Both the position numbers and the translations under genes were made by a program. This document shows, piece after piece, positions 43,660 to 51,550 of a stretch of DNA of 64,000 nt (position 1 is the stretch's first letter; every line of letters starts with the position of its first letter). The notes under the pieces are model-generated. The model ran no database searches. It was given only the letters and a program-made list of their open reading frames with translations, and was not told the DNA's origin. Source of the stretch: Flagellimonas meishanensis (GTDB lineage: Bacteria; Bacteroidota; Bacteroidia; Flavobacteriales; Flavobacteriaceae); contig NZ_JAINVW010000001.1 of assembly GCF_019880545.1 (NCBI RefSeq), positions 744,001 to 808,000 of the forward strand, in the 5' to 3' direction.

Positions 43660-45414
43660 TTAATCAACAAAAACCGCACTGCTACCAAAAATCCCCGCAT
43701 CATGGTTTGGGTTGTGTGCTAGATTGATGGAAGTCCCATTTTTCCACAATCTAGGCTCTATAATCCCGTTATTACGTGATTGTCCAGCTACATAAACATC
43801 CGATCCGTGCACAAACACTGAATGGCCCCAAGAGGTAATATCCCCCCCTTGCAGGTGGAGGGGCACTCCATTGGTCCATAAGGTAGCCCTCATATAGCCA
43901 TTAATGAATTCATAACCAACCACATAAAGATTATTGTTGGCCATAACCACAGCTTCGCAACTACCACTTTGCTGGCTCAAAGTAGCTGGCATGCCATTAG
44001 TCCACAATCGGGCAGTTATCGTATTATTAACTATTTCATTTCCAGCGATATATATATTGTTGTTCTCCGAATAAATAGACCTGCCATTGGCATTGGTAAG
44101 ACCCATTGTAAGATCAGTTTGAACCCCGTTGATCCAGAAACAAGCAAGATCATTGCCGTTCGATACCCTGGAGCCTGCGGCATATACATTTTGAGCACTT
44201 ACAAAAACATCCCATATATGGGCATGATTAATTCCGTTGGAATAGACATTTTCAACCCCGTTGACCCATAACTTGGCCACACTGATGCCGTTTTCGAATT
44301 CACCACCTCCAGTATAAATATTATTTCCTTCTTTAACCACAGCGTAAAAATCTGAAGATAGCTGTCCATTTATTGGATTTGTCGGGTTGCCATTTACCCA
44401 TAACTGGGCCTTGACTATCCCATTTATAGATTCTTGCCCTGCAACATATACATCGCCTTGATCTACCCACACAGAGAATGCCTGGGAATCTTCCATAGCA
44501 TTGCCTAAAGGATATGCCACTCCATTTTTCCAAAGGGTGGCCACTTCCACGTTACCGTCATACTGAAATCCTACCACATATACATCGGGCTGTACGGTCA
44601 CCTTACAACTCGCGCTGGCATTGTCTACGGTGACAAAAATGTTTGCCGTTCCTTTGGTAATAGCAGTCACATTCCCTTGTTGGTCCACGGTGGCTACTTC
44701 ATCATTGTCGGTGCTCCATACCGGGTCACCGGGATCGGAGACATTGGCCTTTAGGGTGGCTATGGACAGGGTGGCACTTTCTCCAGTATACAGGTCAAGT
44801 TCGGTTTGGTCCAACGTCAATTTGGTCACAGGGCCATCGGCCACGGTCACTTCACAATTTCCAAAGGAGGTGCCCGCGCTAGCTGTTATTATCGCTGTAC
44901 CAATGGTAAGAGGGGTCACCAGTCCATTCTGGTCCACGGTGGCGACGTTTTCGTTGCTGCTGCTCCAAACCACGGGACCGTTCACCTCGGTAACGACCCC
45001 CAATTGCTTTGCGTAGCGAGGGAAGGGATACAGTAATAACTCAGATTTACTTAGGACCAGCCCACCTTTAGGTGGTTTTCCAGTCATTGTGAAACTTCCA
45101 CCTGTCACGGTATTCCCGTCAATGGTAATGCTCACCGATCCGTTGGTTGCACCTTTGGGCACAATGGCGCTGATCTCGGTATCTGAGATACTGGTGATGT
45201 TAGCCAGGACATTCCCAATCCTTACTGTGGTGGCCTCGGCCACGTTGGAAAAGTTCTGTCCGGTAATGGTGATTTGGGTACCTGAAGGCCCGGAAGCAGG
45301 GCTGATACCTGTGATCGAGGGTGAACCCTGCGGCACTTGATCTTCCTGGGAGCAGGAAATTACAAAAATCCCCAGCAAAAGGGCAAGGGATGTAAAAAAG
45401 ATGATTTTTTTCAT
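43660..45414 (-). CDS. surface lipoprotein with TIG, two Ig-like and seven propeller repeats (copy A)
   Basis: 584 residues. Signal peptide MKKIIFFTSLALLLGIFVISC with lipobox Cys, then an IPT/TIG domain (ITGISPASGPSGTQITITGQ), two Big_2 domains (SNENVATVDQNGLVTPLTIG and NDEVATVDQQGNVTAITKG), and seven units of about 46 residues built on VYVAGxExxNG, AxLWxNG and SVFV. Seven repeats suggest a seven-bladed propeller. It ends SSAVFVD without a T9SS sorting domain. It is a tandem paralogue of the gene at 45645-47414. Ligand unknown; adhesion or glycan binding is possible. Confidence 0.83.
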   Translation of the reverse strand: MKKIIFFTSLALLLGIFVISCSQEDQVPQGSPSITGISPASGPSGTQITITGQNFSNVAEATTVRIGNVLANITSISDTEISAIVPKGATNGSVSITIDGNTVTGGSFTMTGKPPKGGLVLSKSELLLYPFPRYAKQLGVVTEVNGPVVWSSSNENVATVDQNGLVTPLTIGTAIITASAGTSFGNCEVTVADGPVTKLTLDQTELDLYTGESATLSIATLKANVSDPGDPVWSTDNDEVATVDQQGNVTAITKGTANIFVTVDNASASCKVTVQPDVYVVGFQYDGNVEVATLWKNGVAYPLGNAMEDSQAFSVWVDQGDVYVAGQESINGIVKAQLWVNGNPTNPINGQLSSDFYAVVKEGNNIYTGGGEFENGISVAKLWVNGVENVYSNGINHAHIWDVFVSAQNVYAAGSRVSNGNDLACFWINGVQTDLTMGLTNANGRSIYSENNNIYIAGNEIVNNTITARLWTNGMPATLSQQSGSCEAVVMANNNLYVVGYEFINGYMRATLWTNGVPLHLQGGDITSWGHSVFVHGSDVYVAGQSRNNGIIEPRLWKNGTSINLAHNPNHDAGIFGSSAVFVD

Positions 45415-45594
45415 TTTCTCTTAAGTTTTATTAGCGGCCGCAATTAATATCATTTATGGCCTGTTGCAGTCTGCCAATTGATGTATAGGGGATTGGAATT
45501 GATGAATGCCTGTAACCGAGGGTTGGATTCTTACGATGAAAACAGATTTTGTAAGGGGAAAAGTACAGCTCAGGAGGACCCATAAAGAAAAAAA

Positions 45595-45614
45595 CCCGGC
45601 CAAGCTTGGCCGGG
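45595..45614. terminator. palindromic bidirectional terminator
   Basis: The 20-nt perfect palindrome CCCGGCCAAGCTTGGCCGGG, with an A-run on its left (T-run for the minus strand) and TCTTTT on its right. It closes the gene at 45645 on the minus strand. Related CCGGC terminators follow copy A and the remnant. Confidence 0.8.
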
Positions 45615-45644
45615 GTCTTTTAAAGCAAACTGAATTTGGTCATG

Positions 45645-47414
45645 CTATTTCACAAATACTGAAAGGCCATATCCAGCGCCCAGGTTAGTTGGAACTCCGT
45701 TAATCCACAATTTGGCCACTAGCAACCCATTTTCAAAATCTTGACCAGCCACATAAACATCGGTGCCATGAACAAACACAGAGTTTCCACTTCCGGCAAC
45801 GCCTGAGCTAGGCAGGTCTTCCACAATTCCATTTTTCCAAAGTTTGGCTGTATAAATCCCGTTCACATTTTCAAATCCCGTGACATAAACGTTGGAACCA
45901 TCAATGAAAACTGAAATTGCATTGGCCGCGTTGCTCCCATCACTGAGGTCGGTTGCTACTGAGTTTTCCCAAAGTTTGGCCACATTATTGGATGCATTTG
46001 GATCATAGTAGAATCCGGCTACATAAACATTGCCACTCCTTACAAATACGGAATTGGCATTGCCGTTACTTCCTACCATGGTGAGATTTGTTGGCGTACC
46101 ATCTTCCCAAATCCTGGCAATGGTATTATTATTTATGATCTCATATCCAGCAATATGAACCGTCCCGTTTTCTTCGACAAAGACGGAATTGGCCCTGGCA
46201 TCTCCGAGTCCTGAGGAAGGTAACTGATTGGCGACCTGGTTGCGCCATAATACAGCTGACTCTGTTCCACCGTTGGTCAAATAGCCGACTACATAGGATA
46301 TACCATTATCATCCACAACGACCGAATTGGCGTGTGCGTTGTTCACTCCATTGGAAAGTTGAATTGGAGTGCCATTTTTCCATATAATGGCCACATCTAT
46401 TCCATTCACATTCTCATATCCGGCTACATAAATATCCTCATTGTGGATATATACGGAATGTGCTCGAGCATTGTTAAAGCCATCGGTAAGGTCCGTGGCA
46501 TTACCATTTTTCCAAATCCGGGCCACATCTGTTCCATTTAAGGTTTTGTAACCCGCCACATACACATTTGGGTTTACCGTTACTATGCAGTTGGCAGAAG
46601 CATTATCCACTGTAACGGTGATGGTAGCGGTGCCAGCCGCTACAGCAGTAACGTTTCCATCTTGATCTACAGTTGCCACGGTCTCGTTATCAGAATTCCA
46701 AATAGGGTCACTAACTTGGGCCACGTCGGCCTCTAGTGTCGCAATGGAAATGCTTTCAGATTCACCGCTATATAGTTCTAGTTGAGTTGGGTCCAGTTCT
46801 AATTTGGTCACAGGACCATCAATGACCATAACTATACTTTGGGCCGAACCGTTGGCTACCTCCGCGGTTATTATAGCGTTGCCAATGGTCAATGGCGTAA
46901 CCAAACCATTCTGGTCCACAGTGGCCACGGTCTCGTCGCTACTGCTCCAGACTACACTGCTCCCTTCCAAATCTGAAGTGACCATAAGTGTTTCGGCGTA
47001 TAGGGGGTAGGGATATAGGGTAAGCTGTATTTTATCAAGTGTTACAGCTGTAGGTTCAGTAATGGTAAAGATATTCCCTGTCGCGGTATTTCCATTTACG
47101 GTGACACTAAGTTCCCCAGTAGAGGCCCCTTCGGGGACTATACATCTAAGCACCGTAGAGCTTGCACTGGTAACAGGTATTTCGGTATCACCAATTTTTA
47201 CAATGTTATCTTCGATGGTACTGGAAAAGTTTTGCCCAGTTATGATGACTTTTGTTCCCACCGGACCTGCTTGAGGCGTTGAAGTAAAACGATTCAGTGA
47301 TAAAGTGCCTTTTGTTACCGGTTTACTGGGAGTAACGGGGTCTTCGTTGGAACAGGATATGGAAAAAAGCCCAAAGAAGAGTAAAACTGCTAAGAGACAT
47401 AAAGGTTTTTTCAT
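45645..47414 (-). CDS. surface lipoprotein with TIG, two Ig-like and seven propeller repeats (copy B)
   Basis: 589 residues, same architecture as copy A: signal peptide MKKPLCLLAVLLFFGLFSISC with lipobox Cys, IPT/TIG (TPQAGPVGTKVIITGQNFSS), two Big_2 domains (SDETVATVDQNGLVTPLTIG, NETVATVDQDGNVTAVAAG) and seven VYVAGYE...LWKNG...SVFV units (starting NVYVAGYKTLNGTDVARIWK). It ends GLSVFVK. Sixty-two further codons are open upstream, but the ATG at 47412-47414 opens a proper lipoprotein signal. The Ig-like domains are more alike between copies than the repeats, which fits duplication followed by divergence of the propeller. Confidence 0.83.
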   Translation of the reverse strand: MKKPLCLLAVLLFFGLFSISCSNEDPVTPSKPVTKGTLSLNRFTSTPQAGPVGTKVIITGQNFSSTIEDNIVKIGDTEIPVTSASSTVLRCIVPEGASTGELSVTVNGNTATGNIFTITEPTAVTLDKIQLTLYPYPLYAETLMVTSDLEGSSVVWSSSDETVATVDQNGLVTPLTIGNAIITAEVANGSAQSIVMVIDGPVTKLELDPTQLELYSGESESISIATLEADVAQVSDPIWNSDNETVATVDQDGNVTAVAAGTATITVTVDNASANCIVTVNPNVYVAGYKTLNGTDVARIWKNGNATDLTDGFNNARAHSVYIHNEDIYVAGYENVNGIDVAIIWKNGTPIQLSNGVNNAHANSVVVDDNGISYVVGYLTNGGTESAVLWRNQVANQLPSSGLGDARANSVFVEENGTVHIAGYEIINNNTIARIWEDGTPTNLTMVGSNGNANSVFVRSGNVYVAGFYYDPNASNNVAKLWENSVATDLSDGSNAANAISVFIDGSNVYVTGFENVNGIYTAKLWKNGIVEDLPSSGVAGSGNSVFVHGTDVYVAGQDFENGLLVAKLWINGVPTNLGAGYGLSVFVK

Positions 47415-47592
47415 GATTTTTTCGATTTTTAAGTGAAAGAAAGGATAATTGCCGAGAATCTGATCGGAGGAATTGATGAACACCTTTTTTGAATTGACGC
47501 ATTGCCCTAAAATGGGTACAATACCCAAAATATTATCCATTTGCATGGGATTGGATTTACAACGAACAGTATGGAATAATTGAAATAAAAAT

Positions 47593-47617
47593 CCGGCCAA
47601 GACAGCCGGGCTTTTTT
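47593..47617. terminator. terminator hairpin upstream of copy B
   Basis: CCGGC / GCCGG with loop CAAGACA, CTTTTTT on the plus side, and ATTTTTATTT on the minus side. It resembles the terminators that follow copies A and B and lies just past the possible remnant on the minus strand. Confidence 0.6.
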
Positions 47618-47642
47618 GAAAGTTCTGAACTTTTTTATAGCA

Positions 47643-47759
47643 TTATTTTGCAAAAACAGCATTGATTCCGTCTCCAAATACTGATTTTTCGGATCTAATG
47701 GTAGTGGCATCTATTGGGGGGTCCGGGCTGAAGCCTATTTTTATAGTTGCGGTGAGGGG
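47643..47759 (-). pseudogene. possible C-terminal remnant of a third lipoprotein copy
   Basis: The minus-strand frame reads ...ATTIRSEKSVFGDGINAVFA K-stop. The last dozen residues match the ends of copies A (AGIFGSSAVFVD) and B (GAGYGLSVFVK), and the stop is followed by the same kind of CCGGC terminator. The frame is closed by a stop at 47760-47762 and has no start. The match is short, so chance is not excluded. Confidence 0.4.
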
Positions 47760-47942
47760 CTATCACTTTTAAAACAGCATATTGCAATAAGCTAAAGCGA
47801 GAACACTAATAAAAAGAGAGATAAAAAAGAATCTTTCCAAAGTTTGGGCTGGAATTGGGTATAATGGTTTTCAATAGATGAAAACAAGAAATAAGATGGC
47901 ATTTCTTACATTTACAACGCTATATTAAAAACCCTTGACACT

Positions 47943-48875
47943 ATGAAAAAACACTTGCTATTAACTATGACTTTTTTTGGCTTTCTGTATGCACAGGCAC
48001 AGACCGCCGAGGAGCTCAAAGCACAGATTGCCCCAAAAAAAGATTCCATCGCTGCCATTCAGGGTAGGGTGAACGCCCTTCAATCACAATTGGATGCCCT
48101 GCCAGGATGGAAAATCGGTGCCTTTGGCACCATCGGGGGAAGCATATCCGAATTTAACAATTGGTTCGCGCAGGGTATTCCCAATAACTCCTCGGGGAAT
48201 ATTGGCTTTACGGTGAATGCTTTTGCCAATCTACAACAGGAAAAATTCTTCTGGCGCAATGCGGCCAATGTGAATCTGGCCTGGGTGAAACTGGACGATA
48301 AAGATGACCCGACCGACAATGATGGTTTTCGTGAGGCGACGGATGTATTTAACCTATCCTCATTGTATGGAAGAAAATTGAGCGAAAAGTTTGCCATTTC
48401 CGGTTTGGTGGAATATCGTACCACCCTGTTGAGCAATGTGAACAATCCCGGATATCTGGATGTGGGTGTAGGAGCTACGTGGACCCCCATTACCAATTTG
48501 ATAGTGGTAATCCATCCGCTGAACTACAATTTTGTGTTCAGTGATGAGGATACCATTTTTGAATCGTCCGCAGGGGCGAAGATTTTGGCGGACTATACCA
48601 GAAAAATAGGTGCGGTGAATTTTAAGAGCAACCTTTCGCTCTTCCAAAGTTATGAAGACGGTGATCTGAGCAACTGGACCTGGACCAATTCCTTTGCCTA
48701 CACCTTATGGAAGGTCATAGGTGTTGGTTTTGATTTTGGGTTGCGGAACAATAGGCAGGAAACACTCAATTATATTGTGAACAATGCCCCGACCCCAGAT
48801 CCGACCGCTACATTTGACACCATTGACAATGAACTGCAAACATATTGGGTGCTGGGCCTGAGCTATTCCTTTTAA
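47943..48875 (+). CDS. DUF3078 outer membrane protein
   Basis: 310 residues. Signal peptide MKKHLLLTMTFFGFLYAQAQ, then a helical stretch (AAIQGRVNALQSQLDALPG) and a beta-barrel-like domain with GWKIGAFGTIGGSISEFNNW, FFWRNAANVNLAWVKLDDKD, LYGRKLSEKFAISGLVEYRT and a C-terminal aromatic VLGLSYSF. DUF3078 proteins are outer membrane proteins of Bacteroidota with unknown substrate. Monocistronic, closed by the terminator at 48905. Confidence 0.9.
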   Translation: MKKHLLLTMTFFGFLYAQAQTAEELKAQIAPKKDSIAAIQGRVNALQSQLDALPGWKIGAFGTIGGSISEFNNWFAQGIPNNSSGNIGFTVNAFANLQQEKFFWRNAANVNLAWVKLDDKDDPTDNDGFREATDVFNLSSLYGRKLSEKFAISGLVEYRTTLLSNVNNPGYLDVGVGATWTPITNLIVVIHPLNYNFVFSDEDTIFESSAGAKILADYTRKIGAVNFKSNLSLFQSYEDGDLSNWTWTNSFAYTLWKVIGVGFDFGLRNNRQETLNYIVNNAPTPDPTATFDTIDNELQTYWVLGLSYSF

Positions 48876-48904
48876 CGTGGGCCGCTGGATTGATATAAAT
48901 AAAA

Positions 48905-48929
48905 AAGCCCTCAATGTTGAGGGCTTTTC
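48905..48929 (+). terminator. terminator after the DUF3078 gene
   Basis: AAGCCCTCAA / TTGAGGGCTT, a perfect 10-bp stem with a very small loop, followed by TTCT. A-rich on the left, so it could also act on the minus strand. Confidence 0.75.
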
Positions 48930-49145
48930 TATGGGGTTAATGATTTGAGGTTGTTTATAAAGCCATGGTCTAAGTAGGTTAAGCTCGTTGAGATTTGGTT
49001 TGGACACTAAGACTTAAAAACAATATGAAAATAGACATTGGATGGATGTGCTTTGAATTTTTGTTGTGAACACCGCAAAAGTTGTGGTGGAAACATCCAA
49101 GGGGAGTCGTTTATCGATGAATATGGCAATTTGGCCCAATCATCC

Positions 49146-50357
49146 TCAGTATTCATCCAGGTGTTCCGGATATAGGAAGTTGTTGTACGGAAATCGGGTC
49201 ACATGTATGTCCCTTACCTCATCATATACCCGTTTTCTGAATTCCTCCAGATTTTGTTTGTTCAGTGCAGAGATGAAGATGGCCCTGTCCCCTATTTTGT
49301 TGAACCAGGTATTTTTCCAGTCCTCAATGGTGAAGTGGACCGTGGTGCGTTCGGTTACCAGGTCATCCTCATCAATGGTTTCGGGTTTGTACTGATCTAT
49401 TTTGTTGAAAACCATGATGGTTTTTTTGTCTGAGCTTTCTATTTCATCCAGAATTTGGTTCACCGAATCGATGTGTTCCTCAAAATTAGGATGCGAAATA
49501 TCAACTACATGAAGCAATAGGTCTGCCTCCCGTACTTCATCCAGGGTACTCTTGAAACTTTCCACGAGTTGGGTGGGAAGCTTGCGTATGAAACCGACCG
49601 TGTCGCTCAACAAAAAGGGAAGGTTGCCGATGACCACCTTCCTTACCGTAGTGTCCAATGTGGCGAAGAGTTTGTTCTCCGCAAAGACATCGCTCTTGCT
49701 GATAACGTTCATTAGTGTGGATTTTCCCACATTGGTATAACCCACCAAGGCCACTCTCACCAGGGCTCCCCGATTGCCCCGCTGGGTTTCCATCTGTCGG
49801 TCTATTTTGGAGAGCTTCTTTTTTAGTAAGGCAATCCTGTCCCGAACGATTCTTCGGTCCGTTTCTATTTCGGTTTCACCGGGGCCACGCATTCCGATAC
49901 CGCCCCGTTGTCGTTCCAAGTGCGTCCAAAGCCCTGTTAATCGAGGCAGAAGATACTCGTATTGGGCAAGTTCCACCTGGGTACGGGCATAACTGGTCTT
50001 GGCCCGCTGCGCAAAAATGTCCAGGATCAGCCCCGTGCGATCCAAGATCTTGCAGCGCAACAATTTCTCAATATTGTTTTGCTGCGCGGGCGAAAGTTCA
50101 TCATCAAAAATAACGGAGCCAATCTCGTGTTCTTTCACGTACTGCTCTACCTCCTCCATTTTTCCGCTGCCTATGTAGGTCTTGGGATTGGGCACCTCTA
50201 TGCGCTGGGTGAACCTCTTTTTTACTTCCCCACCAGCGGTAAAGGTCAAAAATTCCAGTTCGTCCAGATATTCATTCACCTTGGTCTCATCTTGTTCGGA
50301 GTTGATCACACCAATGAGTACCGTTTTTTCATATTCTATGGACTTTTTCTCTAGCAT
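49146..50357 (-). CDS. hflX: ribosome-associated GTPase HflX
   Basis: 403 residues. N-terminal HflX domain (LEFLTFTAGGEVKKRFTQR, TYIGSGKMEEVEQYV, FDDELSPAQQNNIEKLLRCK, GPGETEIETDRRIVRDRI) and GTPase domain with G1 ALVGYTNVGKSTLMNV, G3 DTVGFI and G4 FNKID. HflX splits stalled or hibernating ribosomes. Its start diverges from the endonuclease/phosphatase gene with only 33 bp between. Identification is certain. Confidence 0.97.
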   Translation of the reverse strand: MLEKKSIEYEKTVLIGVINSEQDETKVNEYLDELEFLTFTAGGEVKKRFTQRIEVPNPKTYIGSGKMEEVEQYVKEHEIGSVIFDDELSPAQQNNIEKLLRCKILDRTGLILDIFAQRAKTSYARTQVELAQYEYLLPRLTGLWTHLERQRGGIGMRGPGETEIETDRRIVRDRIALLKKKLSKIDRQMETQRGNRGALVRVALVGYTNVGKSTLMNVISKSDVFAENKLFATLDTTVRKVVIGNLPFLLSDTVGFIRKLPTQLVESFKSTLDEVREADLLLHVVDISHPNFEEHIDSVNQILDEIESSDKKTIMVFNKIDQYKPETIDEDDLVTERTTVHFTIEDWKNTWFNKIGDRAIFISALNKQNLEEFRKRVYDEVRDIHVTRFPYNNFLYPEHLDEY

Positions 50358-50390
50358 TGTTTCGATTAAAGTGCAAATCTAATCAATGTT

Positions 50391-51395
50391 TTGGAAGCGC
50401 TTTTTCGTACATTGGATTTAAATTGGAACAACGTTCCAAACACGGGTATTGTGGAAATCAAAGAGCATAAATATACCATAGCGTTCTATAACCTAGAGAA
50501 TTTTTTTGACACGAAGAATGACCCAAATGCGCTTGATGATGATTTCACCCCCGACGGCTTTAAGAAATGGAACCTATCCAAGTTTAGGAAGAAGGTAAAG
50601 AAGATGGCCAAGGCCATATCGCAGATTGGGCTTGAGGAAACGGGAATTCCTCCGGTGCTGTTGGGCATGGCGGAGGTGGAAAACAAGGAAGTGATCAGGG
50701 AATTGCTTCTGGCCAAAGCGCTTCGGGATGAACCATATCATTTTGTGCATTTTGACTCGCCGGATGAACGGGGTATAGATACTGCCCTCATTTATCATAA
50801 AGACCATTTTGAGGTGCTGCATGCGGAAACTTTGCCGTTGCTAATCTCCGACAATAATGGAATAAGGGACTTTACCCGTGATATATTATATGTACATGGG
50901 CGGCTGCACCAGGAAGAGGTGCATGTGTTCGTTAACCACTGGCCGTCCCGAAGGGAAGGAGAGGAGGAAACGCGCTACAAAAGAGTTATGGCCGCAGAAA
51001 CGGTTCTTCGGAAACTCAATAGCCTTGAGGAGGAGCACCACAGCATTATTATGGGAGATTTTAACGATGACCCCAATGCCGAAAGCATCCAGAAACTTAT
51101 GGAAACAGGTGGCTTCATCAACCCGATGCAAAAGCTCTTGTCACCCGTTGCAGGAAGTGCGAACTATAAGGGAGCGTGGAGCCTTTTTGACCAGATATTG
51201 ATTTCCTATACCTTTTTGAACCCTATGAAAGACACCCATAGTTTTGATAGCGCCAAAGTTTTTGCCCCAAATTTTTTAAAGGAATGGAAGGGAAAGTATA
51301 AAGGAAATCCCTTTAGAACTTTTGTGGGAAGAAAGTATTTGGGAGGATATAGCGATCATTTCCCGGTATATGTAGTCCTAAAACAGCACATTTGA
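50391..51395 (+). CDS. endonuclease/exonuclease/phosphatase family protein
   Basis: 334 residues of the EEP fold. AFYNLENFFDTKNDPNALDD, MAEVENKEVIRELLLA (metal-binding Glu), HFDSPDERGIDTALIYH, VNHWPSRREG, IIMGDFNDDPNAES and a final GGYSDHFPVYV carry the catalytic residues. No ATG exists in frame before the conserved domain: the frame opens at a stop at 50367, and TTG at 50391 or 50412 are the candidate starts. No signal peptide. Substrate (DNA, phosphoinositide-like or other) cannot be told. Confidence 0.88.
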   Translation: MEALFRTLDLNWNNVPNTGIVEIKEHKYTIAFYNLENFFDTKNDPNALDDDFTPDGFKKWNLSKFRKKVKKMAKAISQIGLEETGIPPVLLGMAEVENKEVIRELLLAKALRDEPYHFVHFDSPDERGIDTALIYHKDHFEVLHAETLPLLISDNNGIRDFTRDILYVHGRLHQEEVHVFVNHWPSRREGEEETRYKRVMAAETVLRKLNSLEEEHHSIIMGDFNDDPNAESIQKLMETGGFINPMQKLLSPVAGSANYKGAWSLFDQILISYTFLNPMKDTHSFDSAKVFAPNFLKEWKGKYKGNPFRTFVGRKYLGGYSDHFPVYVVLKQHI

Positions 51396-51501
51396 AAAGA
51401 AAGAAAAGGATTACAAACCACATGAATCTGCATTTTCACAACAGGTTTGTGGTACAGGATGTGTAGTTCATCGAAATAAGCGGGGTTTTTATCGATAGTA
51501 T

Positions 51502-51530
51502 TTTGTAGTCCATTTATATTTGTAGTCCAA
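51502..51530 (+). promoter_or_regulatory. upstream region of the subtilase gene: -10 element and direct repeat
   Basis: TATATTTG at 51515-51522 is a perfect TAnnTTTG. The 11-mer TTTGTAGTCCA occurs twice, at 51502-51512 and 51520-51530, 18 bp apart and flanking the -10 element. The repeat may be a regulator site or a chance duplication. Confidence 0.45.
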
Positions 51531-51550
51531 ATCTTACTTAAACTTATCCT

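Larger units (their letters stand above)
47415..47942. other. 528-bp region with terminator and possible gene remnant
   Basis: No intact gene. It holds the upstream region of copy B (47415-47585), a terminator at 47593-47617, the possible C-terminal remnant at 47643-47759, and the AT-rich upstream region of the DUF3078 gene, which includes TACATTTA near 47909 as a near-consensus -10 element. Confidence 0.5.
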
